Shown piece after piece: positions 1 to 6,049 of a stretch of DNA of 6,616 nt. Made by a program: the position numbers and the translations under genes. The DNA is taken from positions 1 to 6,616 of the forward strand of contig JAEWRS010000133.1 in NCBI GenBank assembly GCA_023398855.1, in the 5' to 3' direction. The notes under the pieces were generated by a model. That model did no database searches. It was given only the letters and a program-made list of their open reading frames with translations, and was not told where the DNA came from. Numbering within the stretch: the stretch's first letter is position 1; the number at the start of each line of letters is the position of its first letter. The stretch is from Bacillota bacterium. Its GTDB lineage: Bacteria; Bacillota; Clostridia; Lachnospirales; Lachnospiraceae.

Positions 1-402
1 ACCATTACCAATAGCATGCGATTATTAAAGTTAGATAAAAGAGTCCAGGATATGCTTATTGAGAGTCAGATCTCAGGAGGACATGCAAGAGCACTTCTGT
101 CTGTTGAAGATCAGGAATTACAATTCATGATTGCGGGAAAAATTGTAGCTGAAAACTTAAGTGTCCGTGAAGTGGAAAAGCTGGTTAAATCCATGTCTCG
201 GAAAAAGGAACCAAAAGAGAAAAAAGAAGAAGATGAAGGAATTTCTCTTATTTTCAAGGAATTGGAAAATCGCATGAAAACCGCCATGGGAACAAAGGTA
301 AGTATTAATAGAAAGGATAGAAATAAAGGAAGAGTAGAAATAGAGTACTATTCTGAGGCAGAATTGGAAAGAATAGTAGAGTTGATAGAATCCATAAGAT
401 AA
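1..402 (+). CDS. parB: Chromosome-partitioning protein ParB (Spo0J/Noc family), C-terminal part; 5' end outside window
   Basis: ParB binds centromere-like parS sites near the replication origin, spreads as a CTP-dependent clamp and works with the ParA/Soj ATPase in chromosome segregation. The open frame runs in from base 1 without a start, so the visible 133 residues are the C-terminal half; the ATG at 16 is internal. Visible residues 1-12 (TITNSMRLLKLD) match the end of the helix-turn-helix DNA-binding domain, and ISGGHARALLS (about 25-35) is a classic ParB signature. A basic, charged linker rich in K and E (about 67-80) leads to the C-terminal dimerisation domain, ending ELERIVELIESIR. The residues that bind CTP lie upstream of the window. 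The next gene starts 24 bases later on the same strand, so the two are probably co-transcribed. Noc is a paralogue that cannot be excluded from this half alone, but the DUF4446 neighbour favours ParB. Confidence 0.93.
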   Translation, partial: TITNSMRLLKLDKRVQDMLIESQISGGHARALLSVEDQELQFMIAGKIVAENLSVREVEKLVKSMSRKKEPKEKKEEDEGISLIFKELENRMKTAMGTKVSINRKDRNKGRVEIEYYSEAELERIVELIESIR

Positions 403-426
403 CATCATGGAAGCGAGGACGAAAGA

Positions 427-933
427 ATGGACAACAGTATATTGAATCAGTTATCAGTTGATCCTGCTTATTTAATTATTGGGTTAGCTGTACTTACTAT
501 CATATTGCTGATCGCGGTAATCATATGTCTGGTTCAGATGAGAAAACTGTATCGTAGATACGATTATTTTATGAGGGGAAAAGATGCAGAAACTCTGGAA
601 GATATTATAATGGAACAGATGGAGGATATTACAGAATTAAAATCAGAAGATCGGGCCAATAAGGATTCCCTTCGTAATACAAACAAAAATTACAGAAGCG
701 CTTTCCAGAAATTCGGACTTATTAAATATAATGCGTTTAAAGGAATGGGCGGAAACTTAAGCTTTGCAATGGCAATCCTGGATTATACAAATTCTGGTTT
801 TGTATTAAACTCTGTTCACAGCCGGGAAGGCTGTTATGTTTACATCAAGGAAGTGGAAAGAGGAGAAACGGATGTTTTGCTGGGAAGCGAAGAGAAAGAT
901 GCTCTGGAGCAGGCATTAGGATATCATTCATAA
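427..933 (+). CDS. DUF4446 family membrane-anchored protein
   Basis: The 168-residue protein belongs, by pattern, to DUF4446, a family of unknown function found next to parB in clostridia. A short N-terminus (1-14) is followed by one strongly hydrophobic segment (about 15-37, LIIGLAVLTIILLIAVIICL) and then a basic stretch (MRKLYRRY), which suggests one membrane span with a cytoplasmic C-terminal part. Residues 52-90 are charged and probably helical or coiled coil. The family-typical C-terminal part contains YNAFKGMGGNLSFAMAILD (101-119) and a DYTNSGFVLNSVHSREGCYVY-like beta-rich region (119-139). The start at 427 is supported by GAGGA seven bases upstream; the ATG at 407 is out of frame. It follows parB by 24 bases, so a role linked to chromosome or envelope biology is possible, but that is only inference. 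In many clostridia serS follows; here it does not. Confidence 0.88.
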   Translation: MDNSILNQLSVDPAYLIIGLAVLTIILLIAVIICLVQMRKLYRRYDYFMRGKDAETLEDIIMEQMEDITELKSEDRANKDSLRNTNKNYRSAFQKFGLIKYNAFKGMGGNLSFAMAILDYTNSGFVLNSVHSREGCYVYIKEVERGETDVLLGSEEKDALEQALGYHS

Positions 934-950
934 AAAAGGTACAAATTAGC

Positions 951-1044
951 AATCCTCCAATCAGGATGTTTACGAGAATCACAGTGGTTTAGCCTGTTGC
1001 TAAACCCTTATTGATTAATTGTAAATATACTTTATTGGAGGATT
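951..1044. repeat. 94-base imperfect palindrome / long hairpin
   Basis: The two halves are near reverse complements. Paired blocks, from outside in, are 951-961 with 1034-1044 (11 bp, perfect), 966-973 with 1021-1028 (8 bp, one G-T), 977-981 with 1012-1016 (5 bp) and 986-993 with 999-1006 (8 bp, perfect), closing on a 5-base loop CTGTT. The 3' arm contains TTGGAGG, a Shine-Dalgarno-like sequence, nine bases before an ATG at 1051 that opens only four codons (MSLL, stop). No obvious target-site duplication flanks it. It could be a MITE or REP-like palindromic element, a structured leader RNA left behind by a lost gene, or a terminator-like end for the parB operon, since T-rich TTTGTTTT follows on the plus strand. 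Confidence 0.7.
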
Positions 1045-1150
1045 TGTTTTATGTCATTGCTTTAGGATACAGCTAGTCAGGAGAAAATGAATTAAAACAG
1101 GTGAGAATCAGCTCAAAGACATGAAGATTGTGAGCCCGTATAGGCAATAG

Positions 1151-1179
1151 AAAAGCCGTAGGATTAAAAATCTTACGGC
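1151..1179 (-). terminator. Rho-independent terminator of coaW
   Basis: Bases 1155-1164 pair with 1170-1179 (GCCGTAGGAT with ATCTTACGGC, ten pairs including one G-T) around a five-base loop. Read on the minus strand the stem is followed at once by TTTT (1154-1151) and TCTATT-like T-rich sequence, and it lies 31 bases past the coaW stop codon. On the plus strand no T-run follows, so it acts for the minus-strand gene. Confidence 0.85.
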
Positions 1180-1209
1180 AAATCATTAAAACTAATAGTA
1201 ATAGGTCCA

Positions 1210-2061
1210 TTACTGGGGATATAAAATCTGTCTCATTTCCATATGATGATCTTCTATAAGGGCTGCTCCGATGGCAGTAGCATACTCTGCCTGATCAGGA
1301 AGAATAAAATGAACCTGGAACATTGATTCAAGGGATTGAAAAATGTCCTTGCACTGAGGAAATTTTGCAAGATTCCCCGTCATGACGAAATTGGTGATAT
1401 TGCTGTTCAGGGAAGACAAAATAGCTGATTTACCAATAACCTGCAGTACCATATTAATAATTCCGATTGCAATGTCCTCGTCAGAAACAAGACTGCGTAC
1501 TTTACCGAAATTAGAAGCTGTGGCAGAAAGAGGAAGACCGGGTAGAGGAGTTTTAGATATATCCTGAATCTGAAGGTCAATGTTGCTTATGTTTCCCCGG
1601 CTTGCCAGTTCCATGATCTGAATAATATCCTGGGTCTTTAAAAGAAGGCTGGAAAGTCCCAGGATGGTTCCTCCTCCAATGCCGATGCCGCCGGTATGAA
1701 TAATTTTATCTCCGTTTACCTGGACAAGAGAAGTCCCAGTCCCCATACTTACGACGATCAAGTCATTAAGCCCTGTAAAGTATTGACCTCCCAGGCCATT
1801 GCAGGTAAATTCATTAACCTTATAAGTAGGAATTCCATACAAAGGCTGATCCACATACGCACTGCCCACTCCAGTGATCATAATTTTTTCAATTTCACTT
1901 AATTGAATATTGTTTTCATAAATAAATTTTCCGAGAGCTCCAAAGAGAGAAGCAATGGGATTATCGGCTTTTACAAAGGTAGGAATTTTTAATTTATCGT
2001 TCTGAAATCCTATAATTTTAGTGGTGCTTCCACCTAAATCAATTCCAATGGTAATTTTCAT
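1210..2061 (-). CDS. coaW: Type II pantothenate kinase
   Basis: This cytoplasmic enzyme phosphorylates pantothenate with ATP, the first committed step of CoA synthesis. The 283-residue protein has the ASKHA (actin/hexokinase-like) fold pattern: phosphate-1 loop GIDLGGSTTK (6-15), second phosphate loop VSMGTGTSL (104-112), a glycine-rich GGIGIGGGTILGL (124-136), an adenosine-side segment FVMTGNLAKFP (225-235) and a C-terminal EYATAIGAALI (259-269). Glu84 in VNEF, followed by a Gly-rich GLGGQ, is placed like the catalytic glutamate of type II PanKs. Length fits the bacterial family (about 265-285). BadF/HgdC-type dehydratase activators begin similarly, but their cluster-binding cysteines are not evident here (only C88 and C237). 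The minus-strand AAGGGG (2078-2073) lies 11 bases before the start, slightly long. It is monocistronic between its own promoter (2178-2206) and terminator (1151-1179), divergent from adhE. Type II enzymes are typically little inhibited by CoA; that is family knowledge, not seen here. Confidence 0.88.
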   Translation of the reverse strand: MKITIGIDLGGSTTKIIGFQNDKLKIPTFVKADNPIASLFGALGKFIYENNIQLSEIEKIMITGVGSAYVDQPLYGIPTYKVNEFTCNGLGGQYFTGLNDLIVVSMGTGTSLVQVNGDKIIHTGGIGIGGGTILGLSSLLLKTQDIIQIMELASRGNISNIDLQIQDISKTPLPGLPLSATASNFGKVRSLVSDEDIAIGIINMVLQVIGKSAILSSLNSNITNFVMTGNLAKFPQCKDIFQSLESMFQVHFILPDQAEYATAIGAALIEDHHMEMRQILYPQ

Positions 2062-2177
2062 AATTCATAGATCCCCTTAAGTTAACATATAATAGCAATC
2101 CTTTTAAGCAGGTTTTAAAGTGGTTTATAAGGTGACATAATCACAGTTCAGAACAAAATGATATTGCTCTAAGGCAT

Positions 2178-2206
2178 ACTATATCATACATGAATCGTAT
2201 TGCCAA
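2178..2206 (-). promoter_or_regulatory. Probable sigma-A promoter of coaW
   Basis: On the minus strand, TTGGCA (2206-2201) is separated by exactly 17 bases from TATAGT (2183-2178). Each box differs from consensus by one base. Transcription would start near 2171, giving a leader of about 110 bases before the coaW ATG. A weaker TATTAT box lies nearer the gene but lacks a convincing -35 partner. Confidence 0.65.
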
Positions 2207-2294
2207 GTTTTTAAATCCGTTCAATCACCCTATTTCAACATGCAAAAACTTCGAATCCCGTAATAATTAACTTTTTATATTCATGCATAGTTTG

Positions 2295-2306
2295 AAGGAG
2301 GTGATC
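2295..2306 (+). other. Orphan near-perfect Shine-Dalgarno sequence without a standard start codon
   Basis: AAGGAGGTGATC is fully complementary over 12 bases to the conserved 3' end of Firmicute 16S rRNA (GATCACCTCCTT), stronger than any gene's ribosome site in this window. No ATG, GTG or TTG occurs at the usual distance downstream. In the following AT-rich stretch only ATT (2309) or ATA codons could start, giving an 11-codon frame that ends at a TAA at 2342-2344. It may be a remnant of a lost gene, a leader-peptide site with a non-standard start, or chance. Confidence 0.55.
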
Positions 2307-2425
2307 AAATTATAATATATATCCTGAAAATAGGAAAGGCCTAAACAGACTTTGCATTTATTTTAAAAATATGAGATTTGAATAAAAAATAGCAAGAAGC
2401 GTGTATAATTTTGTAAGATTCAACA

Positions 2426-2454
2426 TTGACAAAAAAATAACATAAACATATAAT
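2426..2454 (+). promoter_or_regulatory. Consensus sigma-A promoter of adhE
   Basis: TTGACA (2426-2431), a 17-base spacer and TATAAT (2449-2454) match the vegetative consensus at all twelve positions and the ideal spacing. The start of transcription would be near 2461, with a leader of about 72 bases. A perfect, unattenuated promoter suggests high basal strength and therefore control by a repressor or downstream. Another TATAAT at 2404-2409 lacks a good -35 box. Confidence 0.9.
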
Positions 2455-2468
2455 GATAGCATAACAGA

Positions 2469-2486
2469 TTGTTAAAATTATATCGA
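2469..2486 (+). promoter_or_regulatory. Candidate Rex operator in the adhE leader
   Basis: The clostridial Rex consensus is TTGTTAA, four free bases, TTAACAA. Here the left half TTGTTAA (2469-2475) is exact and the right half ATATCGA matches 4 of 7, so 11 of 14 positions agree. It begins about nine bases after the predicted transcription start, where a repressor would block the polymerase. Rex control of adhE by NADH/NAD+ is known in clostridia. In AT-rich DNA a partial match is not rare, and a 10-base palindrome ATATCGATAT (2480-2489) overlaps it. Confidence 0.4.
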
Positions 2487-2532
2487 TATTAAAATACTTA
2501 TTTAACTTATTTAAAATAGGAGGAAAGTTATT

Positions 2533-5148
2533 ATGTCAAAGAAAGAAGAACAGGTAATGGTTCCCCGGATCATTGACAGTGTAGATGCCCTGATCGCGAA
2601 AATGGAAGCCATGAGAGAGGCACAGAAAGTATTTGCTACCTTCACTCAGGAACAGGTAGATAAGATCTTTTATGAGGCTGCAAGTGCAGCGAATAAACTG
2701 AGAATTCCTCTGGCAAAAATGGCTGTTGAAGAAACCGGTATGGGTGTTGTAGAAGACAAGGTCATTAAAAACAACTATGCTGCAGAATATATTTATAATG
2801 CATTTAAGGATACGAAAACTTGCGGTTTAATTGAAGAAGATAAAGCGTATGGAATTAAGAAAATTGCAGAGCCAATCGGCCTGGTTGCTGCGGTAATCCC
2901 CACAACTAATCCGACCTCAACTGCTATTTTTAAAACTCTTATTAGCTTAAAGACCAGAAATGCCATAATGATTTCCCCGCATCCCCGTGCAAAGAATTCA
3001 ACGATTGCTGCTGCAAAGGTTGTTCTTGATGCGGCTGTTAAGGCAGGGGCACCGGAAGGTATCATTGGTTGGATCGACGTTCCTTCCCTGGAACTGACCA
3101 ATGAGGTTATGAGAAGTGCTGATATTATTTTGGCAACAGGTGGTCCAGGAATGGTGAAGGCAGCATATTCTTCCGGTAAACCAGCTCTTGGTGTTGGAGC
3201 AGGTAATACTCCTGTTATCATTGATGATACGGCTGATATTAAGATGGCTGTCAGCTCTATCATTCATTCTAAAACCTTTGATAACGGTATGATCTGTGCT
3301 TCTGAGCAGTCTGTAACAGTTCTTGAAACCATTTATGATGAGGTTAAAAAAGAGTTTGCTGCCAGAGGATGCTATTTCTTAAAGGGAGAAGAACTGGAAA
3401 AGGTTCGTAAGACCATCATCATCAATGGTGCGTTAAATGCCAAGATTGTAGGTCAGAAAGCTTATACCATTGCAAAGCTTGCTGGTGTCCAGGTTCCGGA
3501 GGATGTAAAGATCCTGATTGGCGAGGTTGAGAACGTTCACATTGAGGAGGAGTTTGCACATGAAAAACTGTCTCCGGTTCTGGCTATGTATAAGGCAAAG
3601 ACCTTTGATGAGGCGATTGAAAAGGCAGAGCAGCTGGTTGCTGACGGCGGTTACGGCCACACCTCTTCTATCTATGTTAATGTAAATGAAAAGGAAAAGC
3701 TTGCAAAGCATGCAGCTGCAATGAAAACCTGTCGAATCTTAGTAAATACCCCATCCTCTCACGGAGGTATTGGTGATATCTATAATTTTAAGCTTCAGCC
3801 ATCCCTGACCTTAGGCTGCGGTTCCTGGGGCGGAAACTCTGTTTCTGAAAACGTTGGGGTAAAACATTTGCTGAATATTAAGACCGTTGCTGAGAGGAGA
3901 GAGAACATGCTGTGGTTCAGAAATCCGGATAAGGTTTACTTTAAAAAGGGTTGTATGCCTGTGGCACTTAGCGAATTAAAGGATGTTTATAGTAAGAAAA
4001 GAGCATTCGTAGTAACGGATTCCTTCCTTTACATGAACGGTTATACCAAACCAATTACAGATAAATTAGATGAAATGGGCATTGTTTATACGGTGTTCTC
4101 TGATGTTCAGCCTGATCCGACTCTGGCAAATGCCCAGGCAGGTGCGGCAGCCATGAAGGCATTCCAGCCGGATACTATTATCGCTTTAGGTGGTGGCTCA
4201 GCCATGGATGCAGCCAAAATCATGTGGGTGATGTATGAGCATCCAGAAGTAGATTTCCAGGATATGGCCATGCGTTTTATGGATATCCGAAAGAGAGTCT
4301 ATACATTCCCCAAAATGGGTGAAAAGGCATATTTTGTGGCAATCCCTACTTCTTCCGGTACTGGTTCTGAAGTGACTTCATTTGCCGTTATTACTGACCA
4401 GGAGACAGGTGTGAAGTATCCTTTAGCAGATTACGAATTAATGCCAAATATGGCAATTGTTGATGCAGATAACATGATGAGCCAGCCGAGAGGCCTTACC
4501 AGCGCTTCCGGTGTTGACGTTATGACTCACGCATTAGAGGCTTATGCTTCTGTAATGGCTTCCGATTATACCGATGGTCTTGCACTTAAGGCAATGAAGA
4601 ATGTATTTGATTATTTGCCTGTGGCATACAACGATGGAGCCAACGTAGAGGCAAGATGCAAGATGGCAGATGCTTCCTGCATGGCAGGTATGGCATTTAA
4701 CAACGCATTTTTAGGTGTATGCCATTCTATGGCGCATAAATTAGGTGCTTATCATCACCTTCCCCACGGTGTGGCAAATGCCCTTTTGATCACCCTTGTT
4801 ATGGACTTTAATGCTTGTGAAGTTCCAACTAAAATGGGAACTTTCCCACAGTATGAGTATCCTCATACTCTTGCAAGGTATGCTGAATGTGCACGTTTTT
4901 GCGGTGTGGAAGGTAAGAATGATGCAGAACTGCTTAAGAAATTCATTGCTAAGATTGAAGATTTAAAGAAATCAGTGGGAATCAAGGCAAGTATCAAGGA
5001 ATATGGCATAGAGGAGAAACACTTCCTGGATACTCTGGATGAGATGGTTGAAAATGCATTTGATGATCAGTGTACAGGAGCAAATCCAAGATATCCTCTT
5101 ATGAGTGAGATTAAAGAGATGTATTTAAAGGCTTACTACGGGAAATAA
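2533..5148 (+). CDS. adhE: Bifunctional acetaldehyde-CoA/alcohol dehydrogenase AdhE
   Basis: AdhE converts acetyl-CoA to acetaldehyde and then ethanol using two NADH, regenerating NAD+ and CoA during fermentation; family members form helical filaments (spirosomes) in the cytoplasm. The 871 residues match the usual 860-890. The N-terminal CoA-acylating aldehyde dehydrogenase (about 15-440) shows PTTNPTSTA (123-131), the glycine-rich GVGAGNTPV (220-228) and the catalytic cysteine C255 in MICASEQS. A linker (about 441-460) leads to the iron-dependent alcohol dehydrogenase (about 461-871), with nucleotide motif GGGSAMDAAK (553-562). Expected metal ligands are all present: D662 and H666 (DVMTH), H731 (CHSMAH) and H745 (LPHG). 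Both halves therefore look active. AGGAGG (2518-2523) lies nine bases before the ATG. It is transcribed alone, from the consensus promoter at 2426-2454 to the terminator at 5211-5258, with possible Rex control. No frameshift or truncation is seen. Confidence 0.97.
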   Translation: MSKKEEQVMVPRIIDSVDALIAKMEAMREAQKVFATFTQEQVDKIFYEAASAANKLRIPLAKMAVEETGMGVVEDKVIKNNYAAEYIYNAFKDTKTCGLIEEDKAYGIKKIAEPIGLVAAVIPTTNPTSTAIFKTLISLKTRNAIMISPHPRAKNSTIAAAKVVLDAAVKAGAPEGIIGWIDVPSLELTNEVMRSADIILATGGPGMVKAAYSSGKPALGVGAGNTPVIIDDTADIKMAVSSIIHSKTFDNGMICASEQSVTVLETIYDEVKKEFAARGCYFLKGEELEKVRKTIIINGALNAKIVGQKAYTIAKLAGVQVPEDVKILIGEVENVHIEEEFAHEKLSPVLAMYKAKTFDEAIEKAEQLVADGGYGHTSSIYVNVNEKEKLAKHAAAMKTCRILVNTPSSHGGIGDIYNFKLQPSLTLGCGSWGGNSVSENVGVKHLLNIKTVAERRENMLWFRNPDKVYFKKGCMPVALSELKDVYSKKRAFVVTDSFLYMNGYTKPITDKLDEMGIVYTVFSDVQPDPTLANAQAGAAAMKAFQPDTIIALGGGSAMDAAKIMWVMYEHPEVDFQDMAMRFMDIRKRVYTFPKMGEKAYFVAIPTSSGTGSEVTSFAVITDQETGVKYPLADYELMPNMAIVDADNMMSQPRGLTSASGVDVMTHALEAYASVMASDYTDGLALKAMKNVFDYLPVAYNDGANVEARCKMADASCMAGMAFNNAFLGVCHSMAHKLGAYHHLPHGVANALLITLVMDFNACEVPTKMGTFPQYEYPHTLARYAECARFCGVEGKNDAELLKKFIAKIEDLKKSVGIKASIKEYGIEEKHFLDTLDEMVENAFDDQCTGANPRYPLMSEIKEMYLKAYYGK

Positions 5149-5162
5149 GATTAATTCGATGG

Positions 5163-5191
5163 AAAAAAGGCCGCACCCTAAGGTGCGCCTT
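5163..5191 (-). terminator. Hairpin after adhE, terminator-like on the minus strand
   Basis: AAGG plus CGCACC (5167-5170, 5172-5177) pairs with GGTGCG plus CCTT (5182-5191) around a CTAA loop, with one bulged C at 5171. It starts 18 bases after the adhE stop. On the plus strand no T-run follows, while on the minus strand the stem is continued by a run of T (bases 5168-5163). It may stabilise the adhE mRNA 3' end or stop antisense transcription; no minus-strand gene needs it here. Confidence 0.55.
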
Positions 5192-5210
5192 CAATAAAGA
5201 AGTATTGATA

Positions 5211-5258
5211 CAGTACACGGCATGGTCAGCTTTGATTATGCCGTGTACTGTTTTTTTT
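5211..5258 (+). terminator. Strong rho-independent terminator of adhE
   Basis: Thirteen consecutive base pairs join 5211-5223 (CAGTACACGGCAT) to 5238-5250 (ATGCCGTGTACTG) around a 14-base loop, followed directly by eight T residues (5251-5258). This isolates adhE from tetR. Confidence 0.95.
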
Positions 5259-5280
5259 GTTGGGTTATGTGGTAAAATGG

Positions 5281-5290
5281 TGTGATCACA
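5281..5290. promoter_or_regulatory. Perfect palindrome TGTGATCACA, possible operator
   Basis: The ten bases equal their own reverse complement. They lie about 95 bases upstream of the tetR -35 box. The TGTGA/TCACA arms resemble CRP/FNR and Rex half-sites but with no central spacer, so assignment to those families is not supported. A single 10-base palindrome may also occur by chance. Confidence 0.25.
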
Positions 5291-5306
5291 GGCTCGTAGT
5301 CAATAT

Positions 5307-5327
5307 AGTACATGAGGCAAGTATATG
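5307..5327 (+). repeat. Paired AGTACATG-like direct repeats upstream of tetR, inverted copy at 5423-5430
   Basis: AGTACATG (5307-5314) and AGTATATG (5320-5327) agree at seven of eight bases and start 13 bases apart. An exact inverted copy, CATGTACT, lies at 5423-5430, right after the predicted tetR transcription start. The longer match GCAAGTATATG (5317-5327) to the reverse complement of 5423-5433 is 10 of 11. Placement on both sides of the promoter would suit an autoregulatory operator, but this is inference. Confidence 0.35.
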
Positions 5328-5383
5328 AATATAAGATTTGCCAGCTCTTAAGGCCTTTCGTATTCCGGGTTCAGGAAAGTATC

Positions 5384-5412
5384 TTGACAAAGCGAACGCC
5401 ACAATATAGAAT
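5384..5412 (+). promoter_or_regulatory. Sigma-A promoter of tetR (and probably ilvB)
   Basis: TTGACA (5384-5389), a 17-base spacer and TAGAAT (5407-5412) match the consensus in 11 of 12 positions. Transcription would start near 5419, about 28 bases before the tetR ATG. Confidence 0.85.
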
Positions 5413-5446
5413 CATATGAAAGCATGTACTTGCACGGAGGAAAGAA

Positions 5447-6022
5447 ATGGATGGTACCAGTCAAAAAATTATTGATGCGACGATGAAGCTTATCAGGGAC
5501 AAAGGATTTGTAGCAACAACAACCAAAGATATAGCCAAACTGGCCGGTGTGAACGAATGTACACTTTTTAGAAAATTCAAAGGCAAAAAGGATATTGCAC
5601 TCATGGGGCTGGAACAGGAGAAATGGAGGGGGGATATTACGCCTGAGATTTTTAAAAATGTGGTATGGGAATTGCAGCCAGATTTAGAAATGTTCATGAA
5701 AACTTACATGGAACATATTACACCAGATTTTGTAAAGCTGTCCATAGGATTGCGGGCACCTCAGATTTATGAAGAGGCAGCTCCGGGAATTATGAAAATA
5801 CCTCAGGCATTTCTCTCTTCATTACACGATTATTTTAGGAATATGGAAAAAATGGGAAAACTTCCTCACTTAGATTTTGAATCCCTGGCCATGACCATAT
5901 TTTCTGCCACATTTGGATATACATTTTTAAATGCTTCTTTTGAAGACAAATTATCTAAAACAGACAACCATAATTATATCAAAAACAGTGTGGAATTGTT
6001 TATCAAAGGAATTCCACAATGA
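5447..6022 (+). CDS. TetR/AcrR-family transcriptional regulator
   Basis: TetR-family proteins are dimeric DNA-binding repressors released by a small ligand. The 191-residue product has the standard N-terminal domain: helix 1 TSQKIIDATMKLIRDKGF (4-21), then the helix-turn-helix TTKDIAKLAGVNECTLFRKF (25-44) and the family-typical KGKKDI (45-50). The rest (about 60-191) is a mostly helical ligand/dimer domain too variable to name a ligand. GGAGG (5436-5440) is six bases before the ATG. The frame ends in tandem stops, TGA TAA. With ilvB starting 61 bases downstream on the same strand and no plus-strand terminator between, they probably share the promoter at 5384-5412. It could repress itself and ilvB, or answer to an unrelated signal. 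A 9-bp inverted repeat lies in its last codons. Confidence 0.93.
   Translation: MDGTSQKIIDATMKLIRDKGFVATTTKDIAKLAGVNECTLFRKFKGKKDIALMGLEQEKWRGDITPEIFKNVVWELQPDLEMFMKTYMEHITPDFVKLSIGLRAPQIYEEAAPGIMKIPQAFLSSLHDYFRNMEKMGKLPHLDFESLAMTIFSATFGYTFLNASFEDKLSKTDNHNYIKNSVELFIKGIPQ
5989..6018. repeat. 9-bp inverted repeat in the 3' end of tetR
   Basis: TGTGGAATT (5989-5997) and AATTCCACA (6010-6018) are perfect reverse complements separated by 12 bases. The element lies inside the last codons of tetR and ends about 65 bases before the ilvB start. No T-run follows on the plus strand, but CTGTTTTT follows on the minus strand, so it is not a terminator for tetR. It could be an operator for ilvB, an mRNA processing structure or chance. 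Confidence 0.4.
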
Positions 6023-6049
6023 TAACAAAACAGGCACGGTTAATTGAAG

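Larger units (their letters stand above)
2062..2532. other. Divergent coaW/adhE control region (471 bases, no gene)
   Basis: No protein-length frame is present on either strand. The region is very AT-rich and contains the coaW promoter (minus, 2178-2206), an approximately 110-base coaW leader, an orphan Shine-Dalgarno sequence (2295-2306), the adhE promoter (2426-2454) and a roughly 72-base adhE leader. Inside the coaW leader sits a small dyad, GTGACATAATCAC (2132-2144), with GTGA/TCAC arms. A-rich tracts just upstream of the adhE -35 box (about 2381-2392) could act as an UP element. I see no riboswitch or T-box that I recognise. Confidence 0.7.
5149..5446. other. adhE-tetR spacer (298 bases)
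   Basis: The spacer holds two hairpins after adhE (5167-5191 and 5211-5258), a perfect 10-base palindrome TGTGATCACA (5281-5290), AGTACATG-like repeats and the tetR promoter (5384-5412). A 35-codon plus-strand frame starts at ATG 5312 and ends at 5419, but it has no Shine-Dalgarno sequence and overlaps the promoter, so I do not call it a gene. Confidence 0.6.

Noticed and set aside
157..408. Minus-strand frame opposite parB
   Set aside because: Low-complexity, phenylalanine-rich product caused by the lysine/glutamate-rich ParB linker; no ribosome site.
1..1209. parS site expected near parB
   Set aside because: I found no TGTTTCACGTGAAACA-like 16-mer in the window.
1382..1902. Two plus-strand frames opposite coaW (1382-1567 and 1696-1902)
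   Set aside because: They are antisense to a conserved kinase gene with clear motifs and have no independent support.
2062..2532. Riboswitch in the adhE or coaW leader
   Set aside because: Leaders are about 72 and 110 bases, AT-rich, with no recognised aptamer core and no terminator hairpin before either start codon.
2793..3263. 156-codon minus-strand frame inside adhE
   Set aside because: It lies wholly opposite a well-supported adhE coding region, shows no family pattern and is a composition shadow; the overlapping frame at 2998-3267 and the one at 3433-3711 are the same case.
5312..5419. 35-codon plus-strand frame before tetR
   Set aside because: No Shine-Dalgarno sequence, overlaps the tetR promoter, and the product resembles nothing I recognise.
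5461..5697. Minus-strand frame opposite tetR
   Set aside because: Antisense to the conserved helix-turn-helix coding part; no recognised product.
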